28,251 bases of DNA from JACKCB01 sp964452775 (GTDB taxonomy: Bacteria; Chloroflexota; Anaerolineae; Promineifilales; Promineifilaceae): the NCBI GenBank assembly GCA_964452775.1, contig CAYVQP010000056.1:1-28251 (forward strand). The letters run 5' to 3'. The first letter of the stretch is position 1; every line of letters starts with the position of its first letter. The notes below the pieces were generated by a model. It was not told the origin of the DNA. It was given only the letters and a program-made list of their open reading frames with translations, and did not search any database. A program made the position numbers and the translations under genes. This document shows, piece by piece, positions 1 through 7,075 of the stretch.

Positions 1-55
1 CAACTACTTCGGCGACGGCCTGCGCGATGCGCTGGACCCGCGCCTGAAACTGTAG
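1..55 (+). CDS. Peptide ABC transporter permease, C-terminal end only (DppC/OppC-like)
   Basis: Reading from base 2 gives NYFGDGLRDALDPRLKL followed by a TAG stop at 53-55. The pattern N-x-x-G-D-x-L-R-D-x-L-D-P-R is the typical C-terminal tail of DppC/OppC-type permeases of peptide and nickel ABC importers. Only 17 codons lie in the window, so the substrate cannot be judged. The gene converges on a dipeptidase, which would fit uptake and hydrolysis of small peptides, but the two are on opposite strands and are not one operon. The identification rests on this tail motif alone. Confidence 0.7.
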   Translation, partial: NYFGDGLRDALDPRLKL

Positions 56-154
56 AGGTCGTATTGCCAATCCTGTCCTGGCGTCCGGCAAGTTGGCTGA
101 ACACGGCTACCCGGTCGAACGCGATTCTGCCACAATATGCTCAGTAACCGGATG

Positions 155-198
155 GCGGCTGGCCGTCAGCGCTGTATACTGCGCTACTGTCCAGCCGC
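155..198. other. Interrupted hairpin between convergent genes
   Basis: GCGGCTGG (155-162) pairs perfectly with CCAGCCGC (191-198). Inside it, AGCGC (168-172) pairs with GCGCT (181-185) across a 5/5 internal loop, leaving an 8-base loop. It lies between the permease stop and the dipeptidase and includes the last dipeptidase codons. Neither strand has a clear T-tract after it, so a terminator role is only possible. Confidence 0.35.
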
Positions 199-1257
199 TT
201 CATCCCCCCAACTTTCCCTCAGAAAACGCAACCAATTCAGGCCCATGATGCTTCTAATGTCACCCTCGGCATAACCGCGTTCACGCAACGCCAGAGCGAT
301 CTTCCCGATATCCGACACAGAACCCAACTCCACCGGGACATGTTGCGCGCCGAACCCCCCGTCGAAGTCGCTGCCCAACCCCAGGTGTCCGGCGTCACCG
401 AGAAGCTGGCAAATATGATCGATGTGCGCAACGACATGCTCCAATGTGACGCTCTCCCTGGGATCGGTGAACTCATAACCGCGCTTAAGAAACCGGTTAA
501 AGAGCACAATCCCGATCACGGCGCTTCTTTCGGCCAGCCGGCGTATCTGTGTGTCGCTCAGGTGTCGTTCCATGGGAACCAGGGCGCGGGCGTTGCAGTG
601 GGTGGCGGCTATCGCTCCCTGGTAGCGGTCCAGCGCCTCAAAGCAGGCCGTCTCGCTCAAGTGGGTGACATCGAGGATCATGCCCAGCTCGGCCATTCGC
701 TCCATCAACTCAAGACCGGCCGGCGTAAATCCTCCACCCGACCGCCAGGCCCCACCCGCATAACGGGTATCGTCCCAGGCCGGCCCGATGATCCTTACCC
801 CCCGCTCATACCAGAGTTCTACTTCCGCAGGTTCGCGAATGGGATCTGCGCCCTCCATGAGCGGCACAATTCCGACTTGTCTTTCGCCTGGATCGGCCGG
901 TTCGCTGACAATGGCGTCCAGCGCAGCCACGTCGCCAACCAGTTTCAGGTACTCTAACTTATCTACCATGCGCCGGTAATAGTCCAATTCGCGCATGGCA
1001 AGCCGGTGAGCCTCCTGTTCATTGCGGTAAGTCAATTTCCTGCCGGGTTTCCTCCGGTCAAATGGCTCAACAAAGATCGTGCCGAATATCAGGCCAACTC
1101 CGGCGTCGCGCAAGCTGGGGAAGGTGACGGTGATTGGCCCATCTCCGGCTGGCCGGCGGGCTTCCGTTTTTCGCAACGCCGCCACCGGCCGGGTCAAATC
1201 TCTCCCGAACTCGAGCGCGTTGTACGCCAGGTCCAGGTGTGCATCCACGATAAACAT
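184..1257 (-). CDS. Membrane dipeptidase, peptidase family M19
   Basis: This 357-residue protein is a zinc-dependent dipeptidase of the M19 (renal dipeptidase) family, which cleaves dipeptides. The N-terminus MFIVDAHLDLAYN supplies the H-x-D zinc ligands. LMEGAD supplies the bridging Glu, DVTHLSE and ATHCNAR supply the further His residues, and GLGSDFDGG holds a conserved Asp near the C-terminus. The length is normal for the family. An in-frame ATG lies 22 codons further upstream, but the start at 1257 has GAGGAG at 1265-1270 with ideal spacing and begins exactly at the family motif, so it is preferred. No signal peptide is visible, so a cytoplasmic location is likely. The last codons overlap a hairpin shared with the convergent permease gene. 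Confidence 0.93.
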   Translation of the reverse strand: MFIVDAHLDLAYNALEFGRDLTRPVAALRKTEARRPAGDGPITVTFPSLRDAGVGLIFGTIFVEPFDRRKPGRKLTYRNEQEAHRLAMRELDYYRRMVDKLEYLKLVGDVAALDAIVSEPADPGERQVGIVPLMEGADPIREPAEVELWYERGVRIIGPAWDDTRYAGGAWRSGGGFTPAGLELMERMAELGMILDVTHLSETACFEALDRYQGAIAATHCNARALVPMERHLSDTQIRRLAERSAVIGIVLFNRFLKRGYEFTDPRESVTLEHVVAHIDHICQLLGDAGHLGLGSDFDGGFGAQHVPVELGSVSDIGKIALALRERGYAEGDIRSIMGLNWLRFLRESWGDEAAGQ

Positions 1258-1264
1258 GGGTGTT

Positions 1265-1270
1265 CTCCTC
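1265..1270 (-). promoter_or_regulatory. Ribosome binding site of the dipeptidase
   Basis: GAGGAG on the minus strand lies seven bases before the ATG at 1257. It decides the start against the longer in-frame ATG at 1323. Confidence 0.8.
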
Positions 1271-1330
1271 AAAATACCGTTTACAACGGCGGTTAGTTTA
1301 GCATCTGATTGCGGCGCAAGCACTCAGTGA

Positions 1331-1439
1331 TTCTCTCGCTAAATCTTTAAGGAAATCCCGCAGGTCTTGCTGAGTATGCTCGCTCGGCGGCAAAACCCGT
1401 GAAAGACCTGCGGGGTTTTGTCCTCAGTTAGCGAGAGGA
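1331..1439. repeat. Nested inverted repeat with alternative hairpins
   Basis: Outer arms at 1331-1342 and 1428-1439 are complementary over 11 of 12 bases. Inner arms at 1357-1368 (CCCGCAGGTCTT) and 1403-1414 are perfectly complementary. A third pairing, CAAAACCC (1391-1398) with GGGTTTTG (1413-1420), competes for part of the inner right arm. The element sits between the divergently transcribed dipeptidase and YfhO-type genes. Part of the inner arm recurs at 7025-7035 and 23952-23961, always between genes, which suggests a dispersed REP- or MITE-like repeat. No coding potential is seen. Confidence 0.7.
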
Positions 1440-1472
1440 CCACTCAGGCGGTGCGCGAAACGATCAACAGCC

Positions 1473-1480
1473 GCTATAAT
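1473..1480 (+). promoter_or_regulatory. Probable -10 box for the YfhO-type gene
   Basis: GCTATAAT ends 34 bases before the chosen ATG at 1515. No good -35 box is seen at 16-18 bases upstream. The same 8-mer occurs at three other gene-proximal sites in the window. If used, transcription would begin near 1487, which excludes the in-frame ATG at 1479. Confidence 0.4.
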
Positions 1481-1514
1481 GGTCGCCGTTTGGCCGAGAG
1501 GAGAACTACGTAGC

Positions 1515-3812
1515 ATGTCACTTGTCCGGCGCAATCGGGAAACGCTGGCGGCAGCAAGCCTGTTCTTGCTGTTGGCATTGCTGTTCATGGGTCGGGCGCT
1601 ATTCCCGGCCGCCGGGGAGGTGTTGGGCGGCCATGACATGCGCGGTTACTACAATGTGCTGCATGAGGCGGTTCGGGATGCCATCCACAACGGTCGCCTG
1701 CCTCTCTGGACCCCATACATCTTTAACGGCTATCCGCTGCTGGTGGACCCTCAGCAAAACTTGTTCTATCCGCCGGCCTGGCCGACCCTGATCATCCCGG
1801 TCAATATTGCTATCAGCGGATACATGGCCTTTCATATCTGGTTGGCCGGCATGGGCATGTATCTCTTTGTCCGCTTCATGGGCGGGCGATGGCTGCCGGC
1901 TGTCCTGGCGGGAGTCGCCTTTGCCTTCAGCGGCCTGCTTGCCGGCCGGCTCTGGGCCGGGCACAGTACGGTCTATGCCATTGACTCCTGGACCCCCTGG
2001 CTGGCGCTGGCCCTGGCATGGAGCGTGAATCGGGGCGGCGTCTGGCGCGGCGTCCTGGCCGGCTTGCCCTTCGGGTTGGCGATATTGGCCGGACATCTGC
2101 CCTCGTTCCTCTACGTCGGCCTTATCTGGGCGCTCTTTGCCGGATACTTATTGTGGGTCAACCCGGGCCGGCGGCTGCTTGTGGCCCGGCAGGCGGGGTT
2201 GATGATGGGGGTTGGATTGGGTATCGCCGCCGTGCAGCTCGTCCCGTTTGTGCAATTCAGCCTGGCCTCTCAACGGGTGGCAACGGCGGATTATGCTTTC
2301 GCCACCGATTACTCGCTGCCGCCGGCTCATCTGATCACGCTCGTCTTTCCCCAATTCTTTGGCGAGCCGACGGAGCTGGGTTATTGGAGTGTGCCCACCT
2401 TTGAGGAGCTGACCTACTACGCCGGCATATTGCCCCTGTTGCTGCTGATCCTGGCGCTGCGCAAGCCGACACGACTGACCTGGTTCTTTGTCGCCATGAT
2501 GGTACTGGGTCTGTGGCTGGCGTTAGGCCGCTATGGCGTACTGTACCGTCTGGCATACGACTACCTGCTGCCTTTCCGGCTGGTCCGCGCTCCCGCGAGG
2601 GCGGCATTCCTATACCTGTTTGCGGTCACAGCCCTCTCCGGCCATACGTTAAGCATCTGGATGGATATGGCCCCCGCTGACTGCCGGCGCAGGCTGGCCC
2701 CGCTGTTGCGCTGGACGCTGGCGGTGGCCTCGATAACCTTTGTGGCGGCAATCCTGGCCACGGGCGCTCTATTTGCCGCCACGCATCCGACCGATACCAG
2801 CGGACGACTGTGGCATCAGATCGGGGGATATGCGCAGGCGCTGCTCCTGTTACTGCTCGGCGGAGGGGTGCTATGGGCATTCCTGACTACGCCGGCCGGC
2901 AAGGCAGGGCGCAGGGTGTTGTTGGGCGCATTACTGGTAGTCATCTTCGTCGCCGATATGTGGCTGTTTGCCTTCAAGATGGTGCGCCTGCAACCGGCCG
3001 GCCCGGAATCGCCCTGGATGGAAGCTCGGGCGCTGATCGGCGAGACGACCGATAGGGTGCTGCCCTGGGGTGTCTCGCTCTTCGCTCAGAACGGGGCGCT
3101 TCAAACGCGGCTACACAGCGTTTTTGGATATAGCTCGATGGAGCCGGCGCAGCACATTGCCTTCACCGCTGCTGTCCCCGATCCACGTTCGACCGCCTAT
3201 GATGTATTGGGCGTTCGCTACGTGATCGCTGTCACGCCGCTGGATCAATTTGTGGAAGGAGAATCCGGCCTGCAACTGCTTGGACAGCAGGGATCCGCCT
3301 GGGTCTACACGCGGCCCGGCGCGTTGCCGGTGGCTCGCCTGGTCTATGACTTCGAGACTATCCCGGACCCGGAAGCGGCCGCTGCCCGCGTGCACCAGTC
3401 TGACTTTGACCCCACCGCGACGGCCATTGTCAATATCAACCCGCCCTGCGCCGCCGAGCTGGCGGCCGGCGAGCCGGGGACGGTGGAGATTATCAGTGCG
3501 GAACCCGGCCACTGGGAGTTGGCGACGGAGAGCGAGACGCCGGCAATTCTACTGCTGGCGGAGACGGCTTATCCCGGCTGGGAGGCGCGCATAGATGGCG
3601 AGCTTGTCGAGTGGTTTACGGCGTACACCACCGTTCGCGGCGTCTGCGTGCCGGCGGGAAGCCACACCGTGACCTGGGAGTTCCGGCCGGTGCAATACCT
3701 GTGGGGCGCGCTAATTTCGCTGGCGGCCTGGGTTCTGGTGGGCGTCGCCCTGATCGTATTGTGGCGAAGACGGGGAGAGCAGGTCAGGCCGGCGACCGGA
3801 CAAATTCCCTGA
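1515..3812 (+). CDS. Large polytopic membrane protein, YfhO-like (GT-C type)
   Basis: This 765-residue protein resembles the bacterial YfhO family, multi-span membrane proteins of the GT-C glycosyltransferase type thought to transfer sugars from lipid carriers at the outer face of the membrane. After a first hydrophobic helix comes GGHDMRGYY, with an acidic residue where GT-C enzymes keep their catalytic Asp. PLWTPYIFNGYPLLVDPQQN follows, also typical. About a dozen hydrophobic helices run to roughly residue 480. A soluble beta-rich domain follows, then a last membrane span and a basic tail. ATG 1515 is preferred over ATG 1479 because 1479 lies in a TATAAT box and GAGAGGAG (1496-1503) precedes 1515. 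The 3' end overlaps the convergent aminotransferase gene by 29 bases. The sugar and acceptor are unknown. Confidence 0.8.
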   Translation: MSLVRRNRETLAAASLFLLLALLFMGRALFPAAGEVLGGHDMRGYYNVLHEAVRDAIHNGRLPLWTPYIFNGYPLLVDPQQNLFYPPAWPTLIIPVNIAISGYMAFHIWLAGMGMYLFVRFMGGRWLPAVLAGVAFAFSGLLAGRLWAGHSTVYAIDSWTPWLALALAWSVNRGGVWRGVLAGLPFGLAILAGHLPSFLYVGLIWALFAGYLLWVNPGRRLLVARQAGLMMGVGLGIAAVQLVPFVQFSLASQRVATADYAFATDYSLPPAHLITLVFPQFFGEPTELGYWSVPTFEELTYYAGILPLLLLILALRKPTRLTWFFVAMMVLGLWLALGRYGVLYRLAYDYLLPFRLVRAPARAAFLYLFAVTALSGHTLSIWMDMAPADCRRRLAPLLRWTLAVASITFVAAILATGALFAATHPTDTSGRLWHQIGGYAQALLLLLLGGGVLWAFLTTPAGKAGRRVLLGALLVVIFVADMWLFAFKMVRLQPAGPESPWMEARALIGETTDRVLPWGVSLFAQNGALQTRLHSVFGYSSMEPAQHIAFTAAVPDPRSTAYDVLGVRYVIAVTPLDQFVEGESGLQLLGQQGSAWVYTRPGALPVARLVYDFETIPDPEAAAARVHQSDFDPTATAIVNINPPCAAELAAGEPGTVEIISAEPGHWELATESETPAILLLAETAYPGWEARIDGELVEWFTAYTTVRGVCVPAGSHTVTWEFRPVQYLWGALISLAAWVLVGVALIVLWRRRGEQVRPATGQIP

Positions 3813-4770
3813 TGGCGTCGAGCACGGCCTCGATGTGCATGTCGGGCATGTGTGGATAGATGGGCAGGGAGAGGATGCGCCCGGCCAGAGCTTCGGTTAC
3901 CGGTAGGCTACCGGGGCGGTAGCCCAGATGGGCGTAGGCCGGCTGCCGGTGAATCGGGACCGGGTAATGAACGGCAGTAGCGATACCTCTATCGGCCATA
4001 TACTGCTGTAGCGCATCCCGGCGCTCGCTCTGAATGACGAAGAGGTGATACACGTGCTCTATGCCGGATGCTGCNNNNNNNNNNNNNNNNNNNNNNNNNN
4101 NNNNNNNNNNNNNNNNNNNNNNNNNNNNNNNNNNNNNNNNNNNNNNNNNNNNNNNNNNNNNNNNNNNNNNNNNNGTGACGATGGCCCCGCCATCTCCCAG
4201 CGCCCCCAGATTCTTGGTCGGGTAAAAACTGAAGGCGGCGGCGTTACCGAAGCTGCCCGCGCGCCGGCCGGCAATGCCCGCGCCGTGCGCCTGGGCGCAA
4301 TCTTCAATTACGATGAGGTTGTGCCGGGCGGCAAATTGCCCAATGGCGGCCATATCCGCCGGATGCCCACAAATGTGCACGGGGATGACGGCCCGGCTCC
4401 GCTCACTCAAGGCGGCCGGCAGCGCCGACGGATCCATCGTGTAGCTGCGCGGATCAATGTCCACCAACACCGGTCTGGCCCCGCTTAGCTCGATGGCGGC
4501 GACCGTAGCCACCGCGGAGTGGGCCACCGTGATGACCTCGTCGCCGGGACCGATATCATGGGCCTTGAGAGCCAGCAGCAGGGCATCCGTGCCGGAGGCT
4601 ACGCCCACACACTCCTCGACCCCGCAAAACGCGGCAAACTCCTGTTCTAAGCGGGCAACCTCTTCGCCCAGGATGTAGCGACCGCTTTCCAGCACGCGCT
4701 CTACGGCGATTCTGGCCTCATCAGCGCTATCGCAAAAGGCTGCGAGGAGGTCGACAAAAGGAACAACCAT
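3784..4770 (-). CDS. DegT/DnrJ/EryC1/StrS aminotransferase (interrupted by assembly gap)
   Basis: This is a PLP-dependent sugar aminotransferase of the DegT family, which usually makes amino sugars for surface polysaccharides. MVVPFVDLLAAF is the usual N-terminus. SGTDALLLAL contacts the cofactor, EDCAQAHGA holds the Asp that pairs with the PLP nitrogen (about residue 157), and SFYPTKNLGALGDGG holds the Schiff-base Lys (about 186). Right after this the sequence is lost in 100 N (4075-4174), and reading resumes at EHVYHLFVI and runs to a normal C-terminus. As drawn the protein is 328 residues, short for the family. ATG 4770 lies one base after the epimerase stop, so translation is probably coupled. 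In-frame codons upstream to 4905 run back into the epimerase gene and are not used. Confidence 0.9.
   Translation of the reverse strand: MVVPFVDLLAAFCDSADEARIAVERVLESGRYILGEEVARLEQEFAAFCGVEECVGVASGTDALLLALKAHDIGPGDEVITVAHSAVATVAAIELSGARPVLVDIDPRSYTMDPSALPAALSERSRAVIPVHICGHPADMAAIGQFAARHNLIVIEDCAQAHGAGIAGRRAGSFGNAAAFSFYPTKNLGALGDGGAIVXXXXXXXXXXXXXXXXXXXXXXXXXXXXXXXXXXAASGIEHVYHLFVIQSERRDALQQYMADRGIATAVHYPVPIHRQPAYAHLGYRPGSLPVTEALAGRILSLPIYPHMPDMHIEAVLDAIREFVRSPA
4075..4174. other. Assembly gap, exactly 100 N
   Basis: The round length indicates a scaffold placeholder rather than a measured gap. It removes the middle of the aminotransferase, between the Lys motif and the EHVYHL motif. The reading frame happens to continue across it, which carries no information. 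Confidence 0.98.
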
Positions 4771-4771
4771 G

Positions 4772-5779
4772 CTAGATGTACTGTTCCAGATGTTGCCGGA
4801 AGTACGCCAGTGTTCGCGTAAAGCCCTCCCGCAAGTCAATGGCCGGCTGCCAGCCCAGATTGCTGCTGATCTTGCGATAATCTCCGTAGTAGTCGCCGAT
4901 GTCAATGCGCTTGCGGTCCGCCGGGAAGGGGATCATCTCAAATTGGCCGCCGCCGTTGATTTCGATAAGTAGCCTCGCCAGGTCAATCAGGTTGATCGGT
5001 TGCAGTCCGCCCAGATTGTAGATTTGGCCGGCAGCATCATCGTTCATGGCGGCCCGCAGCAGCGCTTCAACCACGTCATCAACGTAGTTGAAATCGCGCA
5101 CCTGCAGGCCGTCGCCGAAAATCTGCAGCGGTTGTCCTTCGATGAGCCGGCGCAACCACCAACCGACGAAGGTCTGCCGGGCGTCCTTGACGCGCATGCG
5201 TGGCCCGTAGGTATTGGTCAGGCGCAAGGAAACGGTGCGCAGCCCATACACTCGATTGTAGACGATGTGATACCATTCCCCGGCCAGCTTGTTGATCCCA
5301 TTAACGTCCGTCGGCTGCAGCGGATGTAGCTCGTCTACCGGCAGATACTCCGGCCGGCCATAGATCTGGCGCGTGCTGGTGAATATGATCTTGGCATCCG
5401 GGTTGCCGTGGCGACACGCCTCCAGCAATGAGAGCTGGCTGCGGACGTTGATCTCCAGGTCCGGATAGGGATCGGCCATGCTGTCGGTGTGGCTCACCTG
5501 TCCGGCAAGGTTGAAGATTACCTCCTGGCCCTTTACCAGATAGCGCAAACCATGCTCGTCGCGCACGTCGGCAATGTTCACGCGCAGTTGATCCTCGAAG
5601 GAGGCGATATTGAACAGATTGCCCCCGTACTTGGGGATGAGGGAATCTACCAGCAGCAGTTGAGCGCCGAGGTCAACCAGCCTGGCGGCCAGGTTGGAGC
5701 CGATAAAGCCCAGGCCGCCGGTGATCAGGACGCGCCTGTTCTGAAAGTACGCTTTGAGCTGGGCAGCGGTGGCGGGCAT
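4772..5779 (-). CDS. NAD-dependent epimerase/dehydratase (extended SDR), sugar-nucleotide type
   Basis: This 335-residue extended short-chain dehydrogenase probably acts on a nucleotide sugar. The Rossmann motif GGLGFIG is at residues 21-27. TSTRQIYG (about 134-141) carries the active-site Ser/Thr, and LTNTYGPRMRV and RDFNYVDDVV are typical of UDP-sugar epimerases and dehydratases. The usual catalytic Y-x-x-x-K is NGINK here (160-164), so the Lys is kept but the Tyr is Asn. I recall this NGINK form in related bacterial proteins, which suggests a natural subfamily with an altered reaction. It is followed after one base by the DegT aminotransferase, so the pair probably makes or modifies an amino sugar. 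The exact substrate cannot be told. Confidence 0.88.
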   Translation of the reverse strand: MPATAAQLKAYFQNRRVLITGGLGFIGSNLAARLVDLGAQLLLVDSLIPKYGGNLFNIASFEDQLRVNIADVRDEHGLRYLVKGQEVIFNLAGQVSHTDSMADPYPDLEINVRSQLSLLEACRHGNPDAKIIFTSTRQIYGRPEYLPVDELHPLQPTDVNGINKLAGEWYHIVYNRVYGLRTVSLRLTNTYGPRMRVKDARQTFVGWWLRRLIEGQPLQIFGDGLQVRDFNYVDDVVEALLRAAMNDDAAGQIYNLGGLQPINLIDLARLLIEINGGGQFEMIPFPADRKRIDIGDYYGDYRKISSNLGWQPAIDLREGFTRTLAYFRQHLEQYI

Positions 5780-5816
5780 GGCGGGAGAAGATGGCAGCCG
5801 GACAGTACCGGCGGGC

Positions 5817-6692
5817 TTAGCTGGTGACCAGCGCCCGCAGCGCCGCCAGGTTCACCGAGTCCATTTCGATCTCGTTGCCGTCCTCGCCGGTCTCGGTCTT
5901 CGGCGTTTCCAGATGGCCGGCATGATCCACCCAGCGTGGATCGTTGAGCAGATGCGAAAAGCCGGCCAATCCGATGTGACCCTCCCCGATGTGTGCGTGG
6001 CGATCCCGACGACTGCCCAATTCATGCTGGCTGTCGTTAAGATGAAAGCACTTGATACGCTCCAGGCCGACAATCTCGTCCAGCAGCGCCATTGTCTCCC
6101 GGTAACCTTCCGCCGTGCGAAAGTCATAGCCGGCGGCGAAGACATGGCAGGTGTCGAAGCAAACGCCAAGGCGGTCCGCCATGCCGCCGGGATCGCCATG
6201 CTCCAGCAGGTAGGCCATATGTTCAAAGCGGTGACCCAGGTTGGTGCCTTGCCCGGCCATCAGCTCCAGGCAGACAATCGTATGGTAATCGGCCGTCTCT
6301 GTCAGCAAGCGGCGCAGCGCTCGCGCGATTTGTTCCAGGCCTGCTTCCTCGCTGGACTCCATGTACGAGCCGGGATGAAAGGTGAGCGTCGCAATGCCCA
6401 GGGCTTCGGCGCGCTCAAGCTCAGTCTTCAGGGCCTGATAGGATTTTTCCCACAGGGCGGGGTCCGGCGAGGCGATATTGATCAAATAGCTGGCGTGAGC
6501 GGTATCCGGCGCAATCCCGCTCTCCGCGGCCGCTTCCCGGAACAGGGTGATATCTTCTTCTGTGAGCGGTTTTGCCTGCCACTGGCGATTGCTCTTGGTG
6601 AAGACCAGAATGGTGTCGCAGCCAGCCTCCCGGCCGCGCTCAAAAGCGGTGTGCAGCCCCCCGGCCGTACTCATTTGTGCGCCGAGTCTCAT
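5817..6692 (-). CDS. nfo: Deoxyribonuclease IV (AP endonuclease)
   Basis: This 291-residue endonuclease IV cuts the DNA backbone 5' of abasic sites in base-excision repair, using three metal ions. All nine expected ligands can be placed: H66, H106 (TFHPGS), E143 (CLELMAG), D180 and H183 (CFDTCH), H217 (FHLND), D230 and H232 (GSRRDRH) and E262 (LETPKTE). The start is well supported by GAAAGGAG six bases before ATG 6692. It lies 37 bases upstream of the epimerase gene and 49 bases downstream of the small repeat protein, so all may share a transcript, although a functional link between repair and sugar genes is not expected. The C-terminus is slightly extended after the last ligand. Confidence 0.95.
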   Translation of the reverse strand: MRLGAQMSTAGGLHTAFERGREAGCDTILVFTKSNRQWQAKPLTEEDITLFREAAAESGIAPDTAHASYLINIASPDPALWEKSYQALKTELERAEALGIATLTFHPGSYMESSEEAGLEQIARALRRLLTETADYHTIVCLELMAGQGTNLGHRFEHMAYLLEHGDPGGMADRLGVCFDTCHVFAAGYDFRTAEGYRETMALLDEIVGLERIKCFHLNDSQHELGSRRDRHAHIGEGHIGLAGFSHLLNDPRWVDHAGHLETPKTETGEDGNEIEMDSVNLAALRALVTS

Positions 6693-6741
6693 CGTCGCTC
6701 CTTTCTAATTGCCGGGCAACGCCCATTGCCCCGGGTATGCG

Positions 6742-6969
6742 TCAGATCAGGTCTGCGGGGCGCTCGCCGCTGATGTAGCCAATCGGTTCGATTCCGTCAA
6801 CGGTGTAAACGCCGTCGCCCATGAGGCGCCAGACCGGCCGGCCGGCGATGTCCACAATATAGTCGCCCTCGATCCGGCCGGTTAACTCGAAGTCCAGCGT
6901 ATAAAGTTGATCACCGGACAAAAAGGCGAAGACCTCGCCTTTCCTGTCCACAACGCCACGGTAGCTCAT
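6742..6969 (-). CDS. Small four-repeat protein (4-fold beta-flower-like)
   Basis: This 75-residue protein consists almost wholly of four copies of a unit of 16-17 residues with the rough pattern V-x-D-x-x-G-x-x-x-x-x-x-x-G-D. The units begin near GVVDRKGEV, LYTLDFELT, IVDIAGRPV and VYTVDGIEP. This fits the 4-fold beta-flower fold, a small four-bladed disc of unknown function. There is no signal peptide, membrane span or catalytic motif. The start is supported by AGAGGGG about five bases before ATG 6969. It lies just upstream of nfo on the same strand, between nfo and the LysM protein. The fold assignment is from memory of the family pattern. Confidence 0.72.
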   Translation of the reverse strand: MSYRGVVDRKGEVFAFLSGDQLYTLDFELTGRIEGDYIVDIAGRPVWRLMGDGVYTVDGIEPIGYISGERPADLI

Positions 6970-7024
6970 ATCGGCCCCTCTGGTCTTTCTGATAAGTTCA
7001 TTCGCGAACTATCCGTCAGGAACA

Positions 7025-7046
7025 CCTGCGGGGTTCGGCCCGAACC
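7025..7046. repeat. Intergenic repeat arm with short palindrome
   Basis: CCTGCGGGGTT (7025-7035) is identical to 1407-1417. It runs into GGTTCGG-C-CCGAACC (7032-7046), a perfect 7-base inverted repeat around one base. It lies in the 106 bases between the LysM gene and the four-repeat gene. It may be a remnant of the element at 1331-1439 or act as a weak transcription stop. Confidence 0.5.
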
Positions 7047-7075
7047 TGGCGAACGAATCACCCTGTCGAGCGCCG

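Noticed and set aside
340..957. 205-codon plus-strand frame opposite the dipeptidase
   Set aside because: It lies wholly antisense to a clear M19 dipeptidase and its translation resembles no family. It is a shadow of GC-rich coding sequence.
5754..6773. 339-codon plus-strand frame opposite nfo
   Set aside because: nfo on the minus strand has all metal ligands and a strong ribosome site. The antisense frame has no recognisable domain.
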